Below, piece by piece: positions 1 to 11,700 of a stretch of DNA of 35,680 nucleotides; positions within the stretch are counted from its first letter, which is position 1, and each line of letters begins with the position of its first letter. Source of the stretch: Myxococcales bacterium (GTDB taxonomy: Bacteria; Myxococcota; UBA727; VGSZ01); contig JAHFED010000062.1 of assembly GCA_023248635.1 (NCBI GenBank), forward strand, positions 1 through 35,680. The letters run 5' to 3'. The notes under the pieces were generated by a model. The model worked only from the letters and a program-made list of their open reading frames with translations, made no database searches and was not told the DNA's origin. Made by a program: the position numbers and the translations under genes.

Positions 1-3000
1 GCCGCTGGCGCCGTAGCCGCCGCCGCCGCCGCCGCCGCCGTTGGTGCAGCCAAAGAGGCTGCCGCCCGATCCGCCGCCGCCGGCACCGCTGCAGCCGTCG
101 CAGCCTTGTTGGCCGGCGCTGCCCCCAGACCCGCTCTCGCCGACGACGCCGTTGGCTCCATTGGCGCCGGTGCCGCCGTTGCCGGCGGTGATGTCGCAGT
201 CCTCGATGACCAGCCCGTTGCTGCTCACCGCTCGCACGCCGATGGAGCTGCCGCCCGCGCTGTTGTTGTTCGCCGCCGAGATGACGAGATGATCGAGGCG
301 CGTCTGGGCCACGAGGTTGGAGGCGATGACCGCGGTGGTTCCACCGATGACCGTCGCGCGATCGGCGAAGGAGCGCGCCCAGTTGTCGCCCGCCGAATAG
401 CCACCGTGCACGCTGACGCCCGAGCGCAACGTCAGGGTCTCGGTGTAGGTGCCCACGGACACCAGCACATGGTCATTGGGGTCGGCGACGAGGATGCCGG
501 AGCCGATGGTGCGCTTGGGGGCCACCCGCGTACCGGGGTTGACGTCGCTGCCCAAGTTGCCGTCGACGAAGACCGCCAGGTTCGCATCGCCGTCGACGCC
601 GTCGCAATCGAGATCCAGGAAGTTGTCGTCGGGGTCGTCGTTGGCGGTCACGAAGGTGCAGCCGTACTCGCAGCCGTCGCTGACCGCGGCGTTCTTGTCG
701 CCGTTGAGGTCGTTGAAATTCGCGAGGCAGGAGTAGGCGCATTGGTTGCCGGTCTGAATGAAGCTGGTCCCCGGTCGCGAGCTGCACACGCGTCCTTTGC
801 CATGCAGGGTGATGGTGGCGTTGGGGTTGTTGAGGTCCGACGACACCACAGCCAACGACGCGCTGACGTCGCCGGGGACGCTGGCGCTGTAGGTCACGTT
901 GAGGTTGAGGGGCGTGCCGACGCTGATCGTCGCGGGCAGGGCCGGGGCAGTCGTGAAGCCTGCGCCGACGATGTTGATGGCGCTGACCACCAGGGGTCCA
1001 AAGCCCGTGTTTTGGATTTGTAAAGGCAGCGTCTTCGTCGTCGTCACATCGATCTGGCCGAAATCGAGCAGCGCTCCGGGCACCAGCGCGACGACGGGCT
1101 TGATCGATGACCCGCTCAGGCTCGAAGACACCAAGCCTTCGTCGGGGTCATCGCTCGTGAAGCGCAGCACGGCACTGTCGCTGCCGCCGGTGGGAACCAG
1201 CGGTGCGGTGTAACGGACGTCGACGTTGAGGGTCTGGCCGACGCCGACGCTGGCGGGCAGGGCAGGGGGCGTGAACGAGTACGTCGCTGAGCCGACCAGA
1301 TCGAGGGCGAGCACGTGCAGCACGCCGGGTCCAACGTTGCTTACGCTGACCTGGCGCGTCGACGTGGTGCCAGCGAAGACCTGGCCGTAGGCGACGTTGG
1401 CGGGTGGGTTGACGTCGGGGGCGAAGCGCGCGCTCCCGGAACAATTCACTGTGGCATCGGCGAGCTGGACGGTGCCGATGGTGAGGCTCCTGGCGAAGGC
1501 CCCCTCGGCCACAGGCGCGAATTTCACGTCGACGCTGAAGCTCTGCCCCGGCAACAAGCGCCGCGGCAACACGGGCGCGGTGACGAGTGAAAAGGGCGCA
1601 GCCACGCTGACGACGTCGACGTCGACGCCGGCGTTGCCTGTGTTTTGGATCGACAAGCTCTGCACCGCGTTGAGGCCCACGTAGACTTCGGAAAAGACCA
1701 GCGCTGCCGGCGTCGTGGAAACGGTTCCGCGCGCGCCCTGACCGAGCAAAGCCACGAAAGCCAGGGGCGTGACGCCGTCGGATGAGCCCACGCGCACGGT
1801 GGCGGCCTGCGCGCCCAGCGCCAAGGGCGAGAAGGTCACGTCGACCGTGAGCGCGCCGCCGACGTCGACAGTGACAGGCAGGGCCTGGCGCGGTGCCGCA
1901 CCAAAGCGCGCGTCGTCGACGGCGAGGGAGGTCACCACCAGCGGCCCAAAGCCCGTGTTTCTGACCTCGAAGGACGAGGCTGCGCTCTCTCCCAAGGCGG
2001 TAAGACCGAAGTCGACCTGGGCCGCCACCACGGCGATCACGGGCTTGATCGAAGAAGCGCTCAAATCGGCGTCGACCAGGCCTTCGTCGGGGTCGTCGCT
2101 GCTGACGCGCAGCGTGGCGGTGTCTTGGGCGCCGGTGGGCACCAGCGGGGCGGTGTAGCGGACGTCGACGACGAGGTTCTGGCCTGCAGCCAGCGCAGCG
2201 GGTAGCGCGGGGGGCGTGAAGGCGTAGGCCGGCGATCCCACGAGATCCAGGGCGAGAACGTGCAAGATCCCCGGACCGTCGTTGTGGATGCTCACCGGGC
2301 GGGTGGTGCTGGCCCCCGCAAACACGAGCCCGTAGGCGACGTCGACGAGGGGCGCAACATCAGGGGCCGCCCGCGCGCTGCCCGATACATCCAGCAGGGC
2401 GTCGACGAGCTGCAGGGTGCCGATGGTGAGGGCCGTCGACGCAGCACCCGACGCGACCGGGGCGAATTTGATGTCGACGGTGAAGCTCTGGCCTGGGAGC
2501 AGGCGCCGCGGCATTGAGGGCGGCGACACGATCGAAAACGGCGCCGCGGCGCTCAGGACGTCAACGTCGATGCCGGCGTTGCCCGAGTTTTCGATCAGCA
2601 GGCTCTGGGTCGACGAGAGGCCGACGTAGACCTCGCCAAAGACCAGCGCGGCCGGGTTGGTCGAGACGGCACCCTGCGCGCCTTGACCAAACAAGGCCAC
2701 CGAAGCGAGGGGAGTGACGCCGTCGGATGAACCCACGCGCACGGTTGCCCCCTGGGCGCCCAGGGTGTCGGGGGCAAAGGTCACATCGACGATCAAAGCG
2801 CCGCCGACGTTGACGGTGGCGGGCAGCGACTGGCGTGCGAGAGCGGTGAAGCGGGTGCCGTCGACGACGATGGAGCTCACCACCAGTGGCCCAAAGCCCG
2901 TGTTTCGGATCTCGAAGGCGTCGGCTCCACTCTCGCCGAGGGCCACCAGGTCGAAGTCGATCTGGTTCGACACCAGCGCGATCTCGGGCTTGATGGACGA

Positions 3001-5511
3001 GCCGGTGACGTCAGCGTCGACGACGCCGGCGTCTGGGTCGTCGCTGAAGATGCGCACGGTGGCGAGATCGGTGCCGCCGGTGGGGGCCAATGGAGCCGTG
3101 TAGCGCACCTCGACGTCGACGCTGGCGCCGGGGGCCACCACCGCGGGCAGGGCGATGGGCAGCAAGGCAAAAGCGGAGGATCCCGCCAGCTGAAGGTCGT
3201 CGATGTGGAGGACGCCCGGGCCCTGGTTGCGCACCGGCAAGGTGCGGCTGGCGGTGTTGCCGGCGAAGACCTGGCCCACGGCGACGTCGACGGGGTCGGC
3301 GATGTTCGGCGCAAAGCGCGCTTGCCCGCTGACCCCGAGGACGACGTTGTTCACGCTCCCGTTCACCGTGATCTGATCATTGAAGCTGCCCTCGCTGGAG
3401 GGCGTGAAGCGCACATCGAAGGCGACGCTGGCCCCCGGCGCCAGCACCTGGGGCAACGCAGGCAGGTCCTCGAGGTGGAAGCTGAGACCGGCGGCCAGGG
3501 AAAAGGACGTGACGCTGAGGCCCGCATCGCCGGTGTTGGTCAGCGTGATCGTTCGGGTATCGGCGGCGTCGGTGAAAATCTCGCCGAAGTCGACGCTGGA
3601 CGGATTCGGCGTCAGCGCTCCCTGGGCTCCTTCGCCGACGAGGGCGACGGCGGCGACGGGCCGGCTTTCATCCGACGACGCGATGGTCAGCGACACCGCC
3701 TGGGCACCAAGCACGATCGGCGCGAAGCGCACGTCGACGAAGAGGCTGGGACCGCCGAAGTCGAGCACCACCGGCAGCGAGGAGCGCGCCACCGCCGAGA
3801 AGCCGGGACCATCGATGCCGAGGCCGGTGATCACCAGCGGTCCAAAACCGGTGTTGCGGATCTCGACGACGTCGGAGCCGCGATCGAAGAGGGCGACGGG
3901 GCCGAAGTCCACGCGGTTGGGCAGCGTGGTCACCACGGGGTGCACGGCCGTGCCCGCGAGTGAAACCAGCACGGGATCGTCGTCGGGGTCGTCGGAGCGG
4001 AGGGTCAAGGTGGCGGCGTCGCTGATGCCGGTGAGCAAGGTCGGGGCCGCATAGCGCACGCGCAGCTCGACGCTTTCGCCGGCTTCGATTTCCGCGGGCA
4101 GAGTCGCCGGCAGCGAGAGCGAGTAGCGGTCGGCGGCGGGGCCCGAGAGGGAACCAGCGATCAGGGTGAGCACGCCCTGCCCAACGTTTTCGACGACGAC
4201 GGGCAGCTCTCGCTCATGACCGGCATAGACAGCGCCGAAGCCGATGTCGGCAGGGGCTTGGATGTCACCTTCGACCAGAGCCAAAGCCGAGACCGCGATC
4301 TCGAGATCGTCGCCGTCGCCGTCGACCACGAGGGCGTCCACCAACGGACCGGGAGCTCCGGCGGCCAGCCGCACCGTCAGCGACGTCGTTGCCTCAGGCG
4401 CCAGGGTCAGGGGAAAGGTTGCGTCGTCGAGCGAGAAGGAGGTGCCATCGCTGAGGGCTGCACCGGTGAGGATCGCAGGAGCATCGCCGACGTTTTCGAC
4501 GACGACGGAGGCCTCGCGTTCCCGACCGACGAACACGTCGCCGAAATCGAGGCTGCCCGGGGTGGCTTGCAAGCGACCGCTGGTGCCGGTGCCAGCCAGG
4601 ACGACGTCGAGCTGGGTCCCAATGCCCTGCAAATCGAAGGCAAAGGTCACCGTCGCCGACGCCGGCCCTGCGATCGTGGGCGCGAAGCGCGCGCTGATGG
4701 CAAACACCTCGTCGGGAGCACCTTGAAAGCCGGGCAAGAGCACCGTCGATAGATCGCCGAACGACGTCGAGAATGCTCCCGTCGACGGCGTCAAGGTCAC
4801 GCTCTCGATGGCGACGATGGAGTCGCGCGATCCGCGGTTGCGCACCAAGAGGATCGCCGTTTGGGCTTGCCCGATCGGTACTTGTCCGAGGTCGACGGTG
4901 GTCGTGTCGGGAAAGAGCACCTCCGGCGTCGTCGTCACGCTCGCTTGCGGCTGTCCCTTGAACGAGGCGGTGAGCCGCACCTTGGTGAGTTGGGGCGTGC
5001 CGTCGTGGAGGATGTTGATCTCGCCGATGTCGGGCCGCCCATCGTTGGCGGTGTGGGTGATGAGAATCGCGCTCTCCTCGCCCGGGTTCAGGCGCACGGA
5101 GATCGAGCCGACCGGGTCAGCGGCGAAGGTCAGGCTCTCGTCGTCGAGAACGATCTGAAAGATAGTCAGCGGGGCCGTGCCGGTGTTGCGCAGCGTCACC
5201 GATCGCTCCACCGCGGTGCCGATGCGGGTGGCGCCGAAGTCGACGTCGTCGTCGGGCAGCACCTTGAGGAAGCCTGCGGGCTCTCCTTCGCCTTCGCCCT
5301 CGCCCTCGCCGCCCTCGCCTTCTCCTTCGCCTTCAGCGATCGAGGCCACGCAGCGGCTCTCGCGGCAGACCGTGCCCCCTGCGCAATCGACGTCGACGAT
5401 GCAGGCCGCGCTCTCGCCTTCGCCTTCGGCGACGGGGAGGGGCGGGAGCTCTTCGCAGGCAAGCACAGACGCGACACCGGCCACGGTGAGACCAAGCAAG
5501 ATGCTGCGCAT
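1..5511 (-). CDS. Giant lipoprotein with 14 ASH (HYDIN-like) Ig domains and a C-terminal beta-helix (3' end outside window)
   Basis: Reading the minus strand from ATG at 5511 gives 1,837 codons open to the window edge. The N-terminus is a lipoprotein signal (MRSILLGLTVAGVASVLAC, lipobox Cys19). Glu follows the Cys, so outer-membrane sorting is expected. Residues 20-75 hold Gly-Glu linkers flanking a small Cys knot (CIVDVDCAGGTVC). Residues about 75-1570 are 14 Ig-like ASH domains with the usual signatures (VDFG..xxG, RNTGFGPL, V.V.F.P, SDDPD). About residue 1580-1625 is a Cys-rich stretch ending in SDGCEYGC, common in myxobacterial surface proteins. After residue 1637 a DUF1565-like right-handed beta-helix begins (DGNLGSDVNPGTRVAPKRTI), with Gly-rich loops running off the edge. 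I infer a cell-surface adhesion or scaffold protein; no catalytic site is visible. It is transcribed divergently from the giant barrel protein. No convincing Shine-Dalgarno precedes the ATG, but the signal peptide fixes the start well. Confidence 0.9.
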   Translation of the reverse strand, partial: MRSILLGLTVAGVASVLACEELPPLPVAEGEGESAACIVDVDCAGGTVCRESRCVASIAEGEGEGEGGEGEGEGEGEPAGFLKVLPDDDVDFGATRIGTAVERSVTLRNTGTAPLTIFQIVLDDESLTFAADPVGSISVRLNPGEESAILITHTANDGRPDIGEINILHDGTPQLTKVRLTASFKGQPQASVTTTPEVLFPDTTTVDLGQVPIGQAQTAILLVRNRGSRDSIVAIESVTLTPSTGAFSTSFGDLSTVLLPGFQGAPDEVFAISARFAPTIAGPASATVTFAFDLQGIGTQLDVVLAGTGTSGRLQATPGSLDFGDVFVGREREASVVVENVGDAPAILTGAALSDGTSFSLDDATFPLTLAPEATTSLTVRLAAGAPGPLVDALVVDGDGDDLEIAVSALALVEGDIQAPADIGFGAVYAGHERELPVVVENVGQGVLTLIAGSLSGPAADRYSLSLPATLPAEIEAGESVELRVRYAAPTLLTGISDAATLTLRSDDPDDDPVLVSLAGTAVHPVVTTLPNRVDFGPVALFDRGSDVVEIRNTGFGPLVITGLGIDGPGFSAVARSSLPVVLDFGGPSLFVDVRFAPIVLGAQAVSLTIASSDESRPVAAVALVGEGAQGALTPNPSSVDFGEIFTDAADTRTITLTNTGDAGLSVTSFSLAAGLSFHLEDLPALPQVLAPGASVAFDVRFTPSSEGSFNDQITVNGSVNNVVLGVSGQARFAPNIADPVDVAVGQVFAGNTASRTLPVRNQGPGVLHIDDLQLAGSSAFALLPIALPAVVAPGASVDVEVRYTAPLAPTGGTDLATVRIFSDDPDAGVVDADVTGSSIKPEIALVSNQIDFDLVALGESGADAFEIRNTGFGPLVVSSIVVDGTRFTALARQSLPATVNVGGALIVDVTFAPDTLGAQGATVRVGSSDGVTPLASVALFGQGAQGAVSTNPAALVFGEVYVGLSSTQSLLIENSGNAGIDVDVLSAAAPFSIVSPPSMPRRLLPGQSFTVDIKFAPVASGAASTALTIGTLQLVDALLDVSGSARAAPDVAPLVDVAYGLVFAGASTTRPVSIHNDGPGILHVLALDLVGSPAYAFTPPALPAALAAGQNLVVDVRYTAPLVPTGAQDTATLRVSSDDPDEGLVDADLSASSIKPVIAVVAAQVDFGLTALGESAASSFEVRNTGFGPLVVTSLAVDDARFGAAPRQALPVTVDVGGALTVDVTFSPLALGAQAATVRVGSSDGVTPLAFVALLGQGARGTVSTTPAALVFSEVYVGLNAVQSLSIQNTGNAGVDVDVVSVAAPFSLVTAPVLPRRLLPGQSFSVDVKFAPVAEGAFARSLTIGTVQLADATVNCSGSARFAPDVNPPANVAYGQVFAGTTSTRQVSVSNVGPGVLHVLALDLVGSATYSFTPPALPASVGVGQTLNVDVRYTAPLVPTGGSDSAVLRFTSDDPDEGLVSSSLSGSSIKPVVALVPGALLDFGQIDVTTTKTLPLQIQNTGFGPLVVSAINIVGAGFTTAPALPATISVGTPLNLNVTYSASVPGDVSASLAVVSSDLNNPNATITLHGKGRVCSSRPGTSFIQTGNQCAYSCLANFNDLNGDKNAAVSDGCEYGCTFVTANDDPDDNFLDLDCDGVDGDANLAVFVDGNLGSDVNPGTRVAPKRTIGSGILVADPNDHVLVSVGTYTETLTLRSGVSVHGGYSAGDNWARSFADRATVIGGTTAVIASNLVAQTRLDHLVISAANNNSAGGSSIGVRAVSSNGLVIEDCDITAGNGGTGANGANGVVGESGSGGSAGQQGCDGCSGAGGGGSGGSLFGCTNGGGGGGGGYGASG
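16..39. repeat. (GCC)8 trinucleotide run
   Basis: Eight perfect GCC units on the plus strand encode a polyglycine stretch in the Gly-rich loop of the minus-strand beta-helix protein. In-frame slippage here would change loop length without breaking the gene. Confidence 0.8.
795..4580 (-). repeat. Four tandem ~945-bp units, each encoding three ASH domains (A-B-C)
   Basis: Inside the lipoprotein gene the ASH domains follow a higher-order order A-B-C repeated four times. Type A starts with a P..LxFGEVxVG motif, type B with VAYGxVFAG, and type C with IKPxIAxV....DFG followed by RNTGFGPLVV. Anchors recur at about 4567, 3617, 2668 and 1723 (A domains), a period of 945-950 bp or 315 residues. The nucleotide sequence itself is conserved between the later copies: one segment starting at 1771 recurs at 2716 with very few changes, exactly 945 bp away. 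The later copies are more alike than the first, which points to recent unequal crossing-over or gene conversion near the 3' part. Confidence 0.85.
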
Positions 5512-5743
5512 GGACTGACGTTAGCCGCGATTTCCGAAAAAGGCATGACGCACCGCTCCAATGTGGGGCGTTGGGCGGATGCCCGGGCGAGATTGAAGGA
5601 GCAGTGCCCCGGCCTGGCGCATTGGGGCCAGCCGGTTGCGTCCGTGCCCAGATCTGGGTGCCCGGGAACAAAGCCCCGATCTCTGCTTCGACAGACCCCG
5701 GATGCCGTGGCAGCTTGTCGCTTCGTTTCTGGAGTCCGCCCCC
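5512..5743. promoter_or_regulatory. Divergent promoter region between the two giant surface genes
   Basis: These 232 bp separate the minus-strand ASH lipoprotein (ATG 5511) from the plus-strand barrel protein (GTG 5744) and must hold both promoters. I cannot point to reliable -35/-10 boxes. One imperfect stem-loop is visible at 5609-5635 (CCGGCCTGG pairing with CCAGCCGG, one bulged C); it would lie in the 5' leader of the plus-strand gene. The reading frame of the plus-strand gene stays open upstream to 5636, but that part does not look coding. Confidence 0.5.
5731..5734 (+). promoter_or_regulatory. Shine-Dalgarno GGAG deciding the GTG 5744 start
   Basis: GGAG lies nine bases before GTG 5744. 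The alternative ATG at 5702 has no purine-rich site and would put 14 extra residues before a well-formed signal peptide, so GTG 5744 is preferred. Confidence 0.6.
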
Positions 5744-8700
5744 GTGCTGCCACGCGTCGTTCTTGGGGTCGCTGCTTTTGTCTGCAGCGGGGCGGCTCTG
5801 GCTGTCGCCGACGGCACGCCGCTCACCGTCGTCACCCGTCGCAGCGTGTTCGGCAGCTCCATCGGCGTCGGCAACACCTTGATGGAGCACGACGGGCGCG
5901 TGAACTTCGCGGTGCGCGTCGAAGGATCCCAAGCCACAATCCCCCTCAGCGACGTGCCTGGCGACGCCAGCGTGGTGCAGGCCTTCTTGTTCTGGGGCGG
6001 CACCTTTGATCCCGGCGGCGGGGTCAACCTCGATCGCAGCGCCGACTTCACCTTGCCCGACGGGACGCTGCTCAACGACTTGTCCGTCGACACCTTGCGG
6101 CCAGGCGAGCCGGCGCCGACGACGACGAACCGCTGTCTGCAGCGCAACCACCAGATCGGTTTCGAGGTGGTGCCGATGTTCTCCTGCCGGCGTGAGGTCA
6201 CCGGGCTGCTGCAGAACCTGGGCGCGGGCGGCAGCGTCGGCACCTACGAGCTCAGCGACGTCAACCTCTCCCCGGGCGATTGCCAAAACGACCCCGGAAC
6301 CTGCGAGGCCAAGTTTGGCGGCTGGGCCCTCGTCGTGTTGTGGGAATCGCCGACGGAGCCGGTGAAGCGCGACCTGGTGTTGGCCGACGGCTTCTTCGCC
6401 GTCGACGAGCAAGGCAACAGCGGCGGCGGTTTTTCGCCGGGCATCTCACCGGAGTTCAACATCGACGGCCTCGTCGTCGGCGGCGACGAGAGTGGCGAGC
6501 TGACCTTCATGGCCTGGGAGGGCGACGCGCAGCTGGGCGTGCCCCCGCAGAACCTGGTGGGGAGTCCCTTTCGCTGCAACGACGGCCGGTGCGACGACTT
6601 CGTCGACGTCCACAGCAACACCAGCGCGCTGCGCGTGCGCTTGGCCGACGCGACCAGCCGCAGCGGCAACGTGATGAACGGCAGCAACAACAAGGCAGGT
6701 GGCAGCCATCCGGGGCTCGACATCGACACCTTCGACATCGGCCGCAGCGGCCTGAACATCATCCGCACCGGCGACACGCGCCTCTTGGTGCGCGCTGGCT
6801 CGGGGGATGGCGTCGCCGACGACGGCAGCGGCGGATCGGGGGAGCTCTTCTTGATGGGCTTCACCTTGGTGTCGGTCGAGACCTTCGCCCCACGTTTCCT
6901 CAACAGCGGCACGCGCAAGGACGTGCTCGAGCCCGTCGCCGGTCCGCGTGAGACTCTCAATTATATTCTGAGAATCGAAAACGATGGTTCGGCCGACGCG
7001 ACGAACACGGTGGTCAAAGACCAGCTGCCGGCGTCGGTGATCTACGTGCCGGGCTCGACGACCAACAGCTGCGGCGTGTCGTCTGCCGACGTCGGCGGCA
7101 CCTCGCCTCTGTTGGCCGCCGCCGGCCTCAACCTCGGCACCCTCAGCCTGGGCGAAAACTGCGACATCGCTTTCAAGGTCACTGTTCGAGATACAGTGAA
7201 TGAGGGCGATGTTGTACGAAATTTCTTCACGGTGCAGGCGGCGGGCATTTCGCCGCTTTCGGTCGGGCCGGCCACGACCGTGATCGAAAACGCTGACATC
7301 GCCCAGCCCACCAAGAGCGTCAGCGTCGTCGGCGGCGGCGAGCCTGCTCCCGGGGCGACCCTGCTTTATCGCTTCCGCGTCGACAACGAGGGCTCGCGCC
7401 CGGCCCCGGACGTGTCAGTCTCTGACGACCTGCCCGCGACCCTCGACAGCGTGACCTTGGTGTCGGCCCCCGCGGGCTCCCAGACTGTCATCAGCGGCAA
7501 CAGCGTCGACGTCACCAACATCGACATCGCTGGAGCCAGCTTCGCCGAAGTCGTCGTCAGCGCCCGCATCGTCGTCGGCACGCCCAGCGGCACTGTGATC
7601 GTCAACCAGGGCGAGGTGGACCAGCCCTCGCTCGCGGCACCCCTGCTCACCGACGATCCCGCGGTCAACAACACGGCCACCGATCCGACCAGCGTGCGGG
7701 TCACGGCGGGCATCGACCTGGCGTCGTCGACGAAGACGGCGACGGATCTCAATGGCGGGCGACTGGTGCCGGGTGACATCGTCGAATTCCGAGTGGTCGT
7801 GGACAAGCGCGGACTCACGCCCAGCGTCGTCACGGTCGACGACGACCTGCCGGCCAACGTGGGGGGCTGCGCGGTGCAGAATCCCGTGCCCCTCGGCGCC
7901 GCGGTCTCGTGCCAGCCCGGCGGCGCCAACGGCACCGGGCGGGTGACGGCGCTGACGGCGTTCTCCGGTGCCGGCGTGGCCACCTTCATCTTCCGCGTTA
8001 CCGTCGATGCGGCGGCCCCCGACGGCGCCACCATCACGAACACCGCGGTGCTCACGCCCCTCGCCGATCCCACGCTCGCTGTGAGCCGCTCATCGGCGCC
8101 ATTGGTGGTCTTTGCCCGCTCCGATCTGCAGATCGCCAAGAGCGTCGTCGACGTCAACGGCGGCGACGTGCGGCCCAACGATGTGCTGGCCTATACGCTG
8201 ACGCTGACGAACCCCGGCACGGTGGCCGCCACCAACGTCGTCGTCACCGATGCTGTCGACGCCAACCTGACGGTCGAGAACGTGCTCGATGGTGGCGCGA
8301 ATACGGGTCAGGATGTGCGCTTCACGCTTGCCTCCCTCGATGTCGGCGCCACGGCCACCCGGCGCTTCGAGGCCCGCGTGCGCGCCGGGGTCGTCGACGG
8401 CACCAGCATCGCCAATCTGGCCCAGGGCGACGCCGACGACCCACAGCTGCTGGTTAATTCCAACACTGTCTCCGTCATCGTGCGGGCCTCGCCGGTGCTC
8501 AGCGTGCAAAAGACCGTGGCCGACCGGAGCGCGGCGCCTTTCCGCCCTGGCGACGTCGTCGCCTACACGATCACGGTCAGCAACAGCGGCGACGGCGTCG
8601 CTCGGGACGTCGTCGTGCGCGACCTGCTCGAGGCCAATTTCGAAGCCCCGATCTTGACCGGCGGCGGCCGCATCGTCGCTGGCGCGGTGATCTTCGACGA

Positions 8701-11700
8701 CACCACCGTCGCGGCGCTCGACTCCATCGCCGTTGGCGGCAGCGTCGTGCTCGGCTTCGATGCTCGCCTCGACCCCGTGATCAGAAACGGCACCAGTATC
8801 GCAAACCAGGCCGACACCACGACGACGTCGTTGCCGGCGTTGACCGTGTTGTCGGATGATCCGAGCACCGGCGCCGCCCTCGATCCCACGCGCTTCACCG
8901 TCACGAGCCAGGCCGTCATCGGGCTGAACAAGACTGTCGTCGACGACAACAGCGGGGCCGTGCTGCCCGGAGAGACCGTCACCTTCACCCTCGCGCTCAG
9001 CGCCAGCGGCGACGCTCCTGCGGAGGGCGTGTTCATCGAGGACGTGCTCGATCCCCGTTTGACCTTCGTCTCTTCGGCCGATGGAGGCACCCTCGTCGTC
9101 GACCGCGTCCGGTTTCCCGCCTTCGATCTCAGCCCCGGCGCGCCGCGGCTCCTGCGCTTCGTGGCCCGCGTCGAAAGCCCGCTCGCCGATGGCACGACCA
9201 TCGACAACCAGGGCACAGCGACGTCGACGACGGCGGCGAGCGTGCTCTCGGACGATCCCAACACGGCGGCGGCTCTCGATCCGACGCGCCTCTTCATCAC
9301 CTCGCGGCCGGTGTTCGACACCACCACCAAGGCCGTCGTCGACCTCGCTGGCGACGGCGTCTTCAGTCCCAGCGATCGCGTGCGCTACACCATCATCGTC
9401 ACCAACACGGGCAGTGAAGCCGGCGTCGGGGTGCAGGTGCGGGACTCGGTGCCGGCGCAGCTCACCAACATCGCTGCCGTTGGCGGCGTCGTCGCTGGGG
9501 CCAACGTTACCTTCGATGTCGGCGCTCTCGCCGTCGGTGCCCAACGCACGCTGGTGATCGAGGCCGACGTCGTGCGGCCTCTCGGTGACAACGTCGTCGT
9601 CAGCAACCAGGCCATCATCGGCGCCACCGGGCAGCCCGACGTCGTCAGCGACGATCCCGCCAACCTTGTGCCCGATGATCCGACCCTCTTCACCGTGACC
9701 AGCGAGCCCCTGCTCGTCGTGCGAAAGACCGTGGTCGACGCCAACGCGGCCCCCGCCGAGCCGGGCGACACGCTGACCTGGACCATCACCTTGCGAAACG
9801 ACGGCGGCCGCGACGCTGGGGCGGTGGCGGTCACCGACGTCGTCGACGCCAACCTCGTGAGCGTCGTGCCCCTCGATGGCGGCACGCTGGCGGGCAATAC
9901 GATCACCTGGAACCTCGCGGGCATCCCCATCGACAGCGCGACGACGCTGCGCTTCACCAGCGTCATCCGCACACCGCTCGCCAACGGCACCGTGGTCACT
10001 AACCAGGCCAGCGCCACCCCTGCCGAAGCAGGAATCCCCGGTGCGCCCTTTCTCTCCGACGACCCAGCGACCGGCGCGGCCCTCGATGCCACGCGGGTGC
10101 AGGTGGTGTCGGCCAGTGACCTGTCGGCGTCGACGGTGGAGACCTTCGGCGTCGACGGCGCTGTCATCGCGCTCGCAGTGCCTGGCGCCACCGTCGAGTA
10201 CCGTCTGGTGGTGGGCAACAGCGGCCGGGCAGTGGGCGAAAACGTCGTCGCCACCGTGCCCTTCCCCGGCAGCTTCGTGGTCCTCGATGCCGGTGGGGGC
10301 ACCGTCGCTGGGACGACGGTCACCCTCGGTGTCGGCGACGTCGCTCCAGCTGCGACGGTTGAACGACGAGTGCGCGTGCGTCTGCCCACGCCACTCGACG
10401 ACGCCACGCTTTTCGATGTGCAGGCAAGCTTGAGCGGCACGGGCATCGCCACGCCCTTCCTCAGCGACGATCCCTCCAGTGCGACCGTCGGCGACCCCAC
10501 CCGCTTGGAGATCGAGTCTGCCCCGGTGTTGATGCTGCAGAAGTCCGTCGTCGATGACGATGCCAGCACCGACGGCGGCGCCATCGAGCCCGGCGACACG
10601 ATCACCTACACGCTCAGCCTGCGAAACACCGGCGATGCCCTCGCCCGCGACATCGTCGTCGCTGATCCTCTCCCCGACGAGGCTCAGCACCGGAGTGGCG
10701 GTCGACTCACAGCGGGCAGCGTCGTCTTCGATCGCAACAATGATCCCCGCCTGGCGGCGCTGGCCCCCGGCGTCGACGTCGTCTTGGCGATTTCTGCGCG
10801 GGTGGACCCGGCCACTGCCTCGGGCGTCGTCGTCGGCAACCAAGCAGGCGCCTCTGCCACCGGGGCCGTCAGCGTACTCTCCGACGATCCCTCGACCGCA
10901 GCCGTCCCAGTCGACGCGACGCTCTTCACGGTCACCGCGGTGCCTCGCATTTCGATCACGAAGAATGTCAACGAGCGCGTGTTTGCGCCCGGGGACACAG
11001 TTGCGTATTCCTTGACACTGGTCTCATCAGGGACGGCCCCAGCGAGCGGCGCCTTCGTCGACGTCGTCAGCCCCACTTTCGCGACGGTGACGCCGGGCCC
11101 CGGGTTGGTCTTTGATGTCGGCTCGCGGGAGCTGCGCGCCACCATCTCGTCCCTTGCGCCTGGCGCGGCCCAAGACCTCTCGTTCACGGCCGTCGTCGGC
11201 GCTGCCGTGCCCAATGGCACCACCATCGCCAACCAGGCCAGCGTCAGCGACCCCGATCTCGGCCTCGCTCTCTCCGACGATCCCTCGACCCTGGCCGCGA
11301 ACGACGCCACGGTCGTCACCGTCGACGCGAACCCAAATCTCAGCACCAGCACCAAGGTCGCCTTCGACGACGACGGCGGCGCGCTGCTGCCCGGCGATCG
11401 GCTGCGCTATGTCATCTCGGTCATCAACACTGGTGCGGGTGTAGCCACCGACGTGCGCGTCACCGACCTCGTCAACGCCGCGCAGGTCGGCATCGTCGAC
11501 GTCGATGCCGGCAGCAGCGCCGGCAACGTCGTGGTTTTCGATGGCGCCACGAACCCAGCCCTCGCGGCCATCGGTCGGGGCGGACGCGTCGATCTCACCT
11601 TCACCGTCGCCGTGCTCACCTCCGTCGTCGACGGCACCAACATCGACAACCAGGCGAGCATTGTTTCGCCCGATATCGCCGGTACCGTGCTCTCCGACGA

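Noticed and set aside
106-1023. Plus-strand open frames over the ASH lipoprotein (106-1023, 3205-3963, 4861-6009)
   Set aside because: The minus strand here gives 14 consecutive recognisable ASH domains and a signal peptide; the plus-strand frames are shadows.
5636-5743. Earlier starts TTG 5636 or ATG 5702 for the giant protein
   Set aside because: No Shine-Dalgarno, and they would put non-hydrophobic residues before the signal peptide. GTG 5744 has GGAG nine bases upstream.
8090-10843. A 917-codon antisense frame under the DUF11 repeats, and a similar one at 13340-16003
   Set aside because: Same cause: mirrored frame of a biased, repetitive gene. No start context, no recognisable domain.
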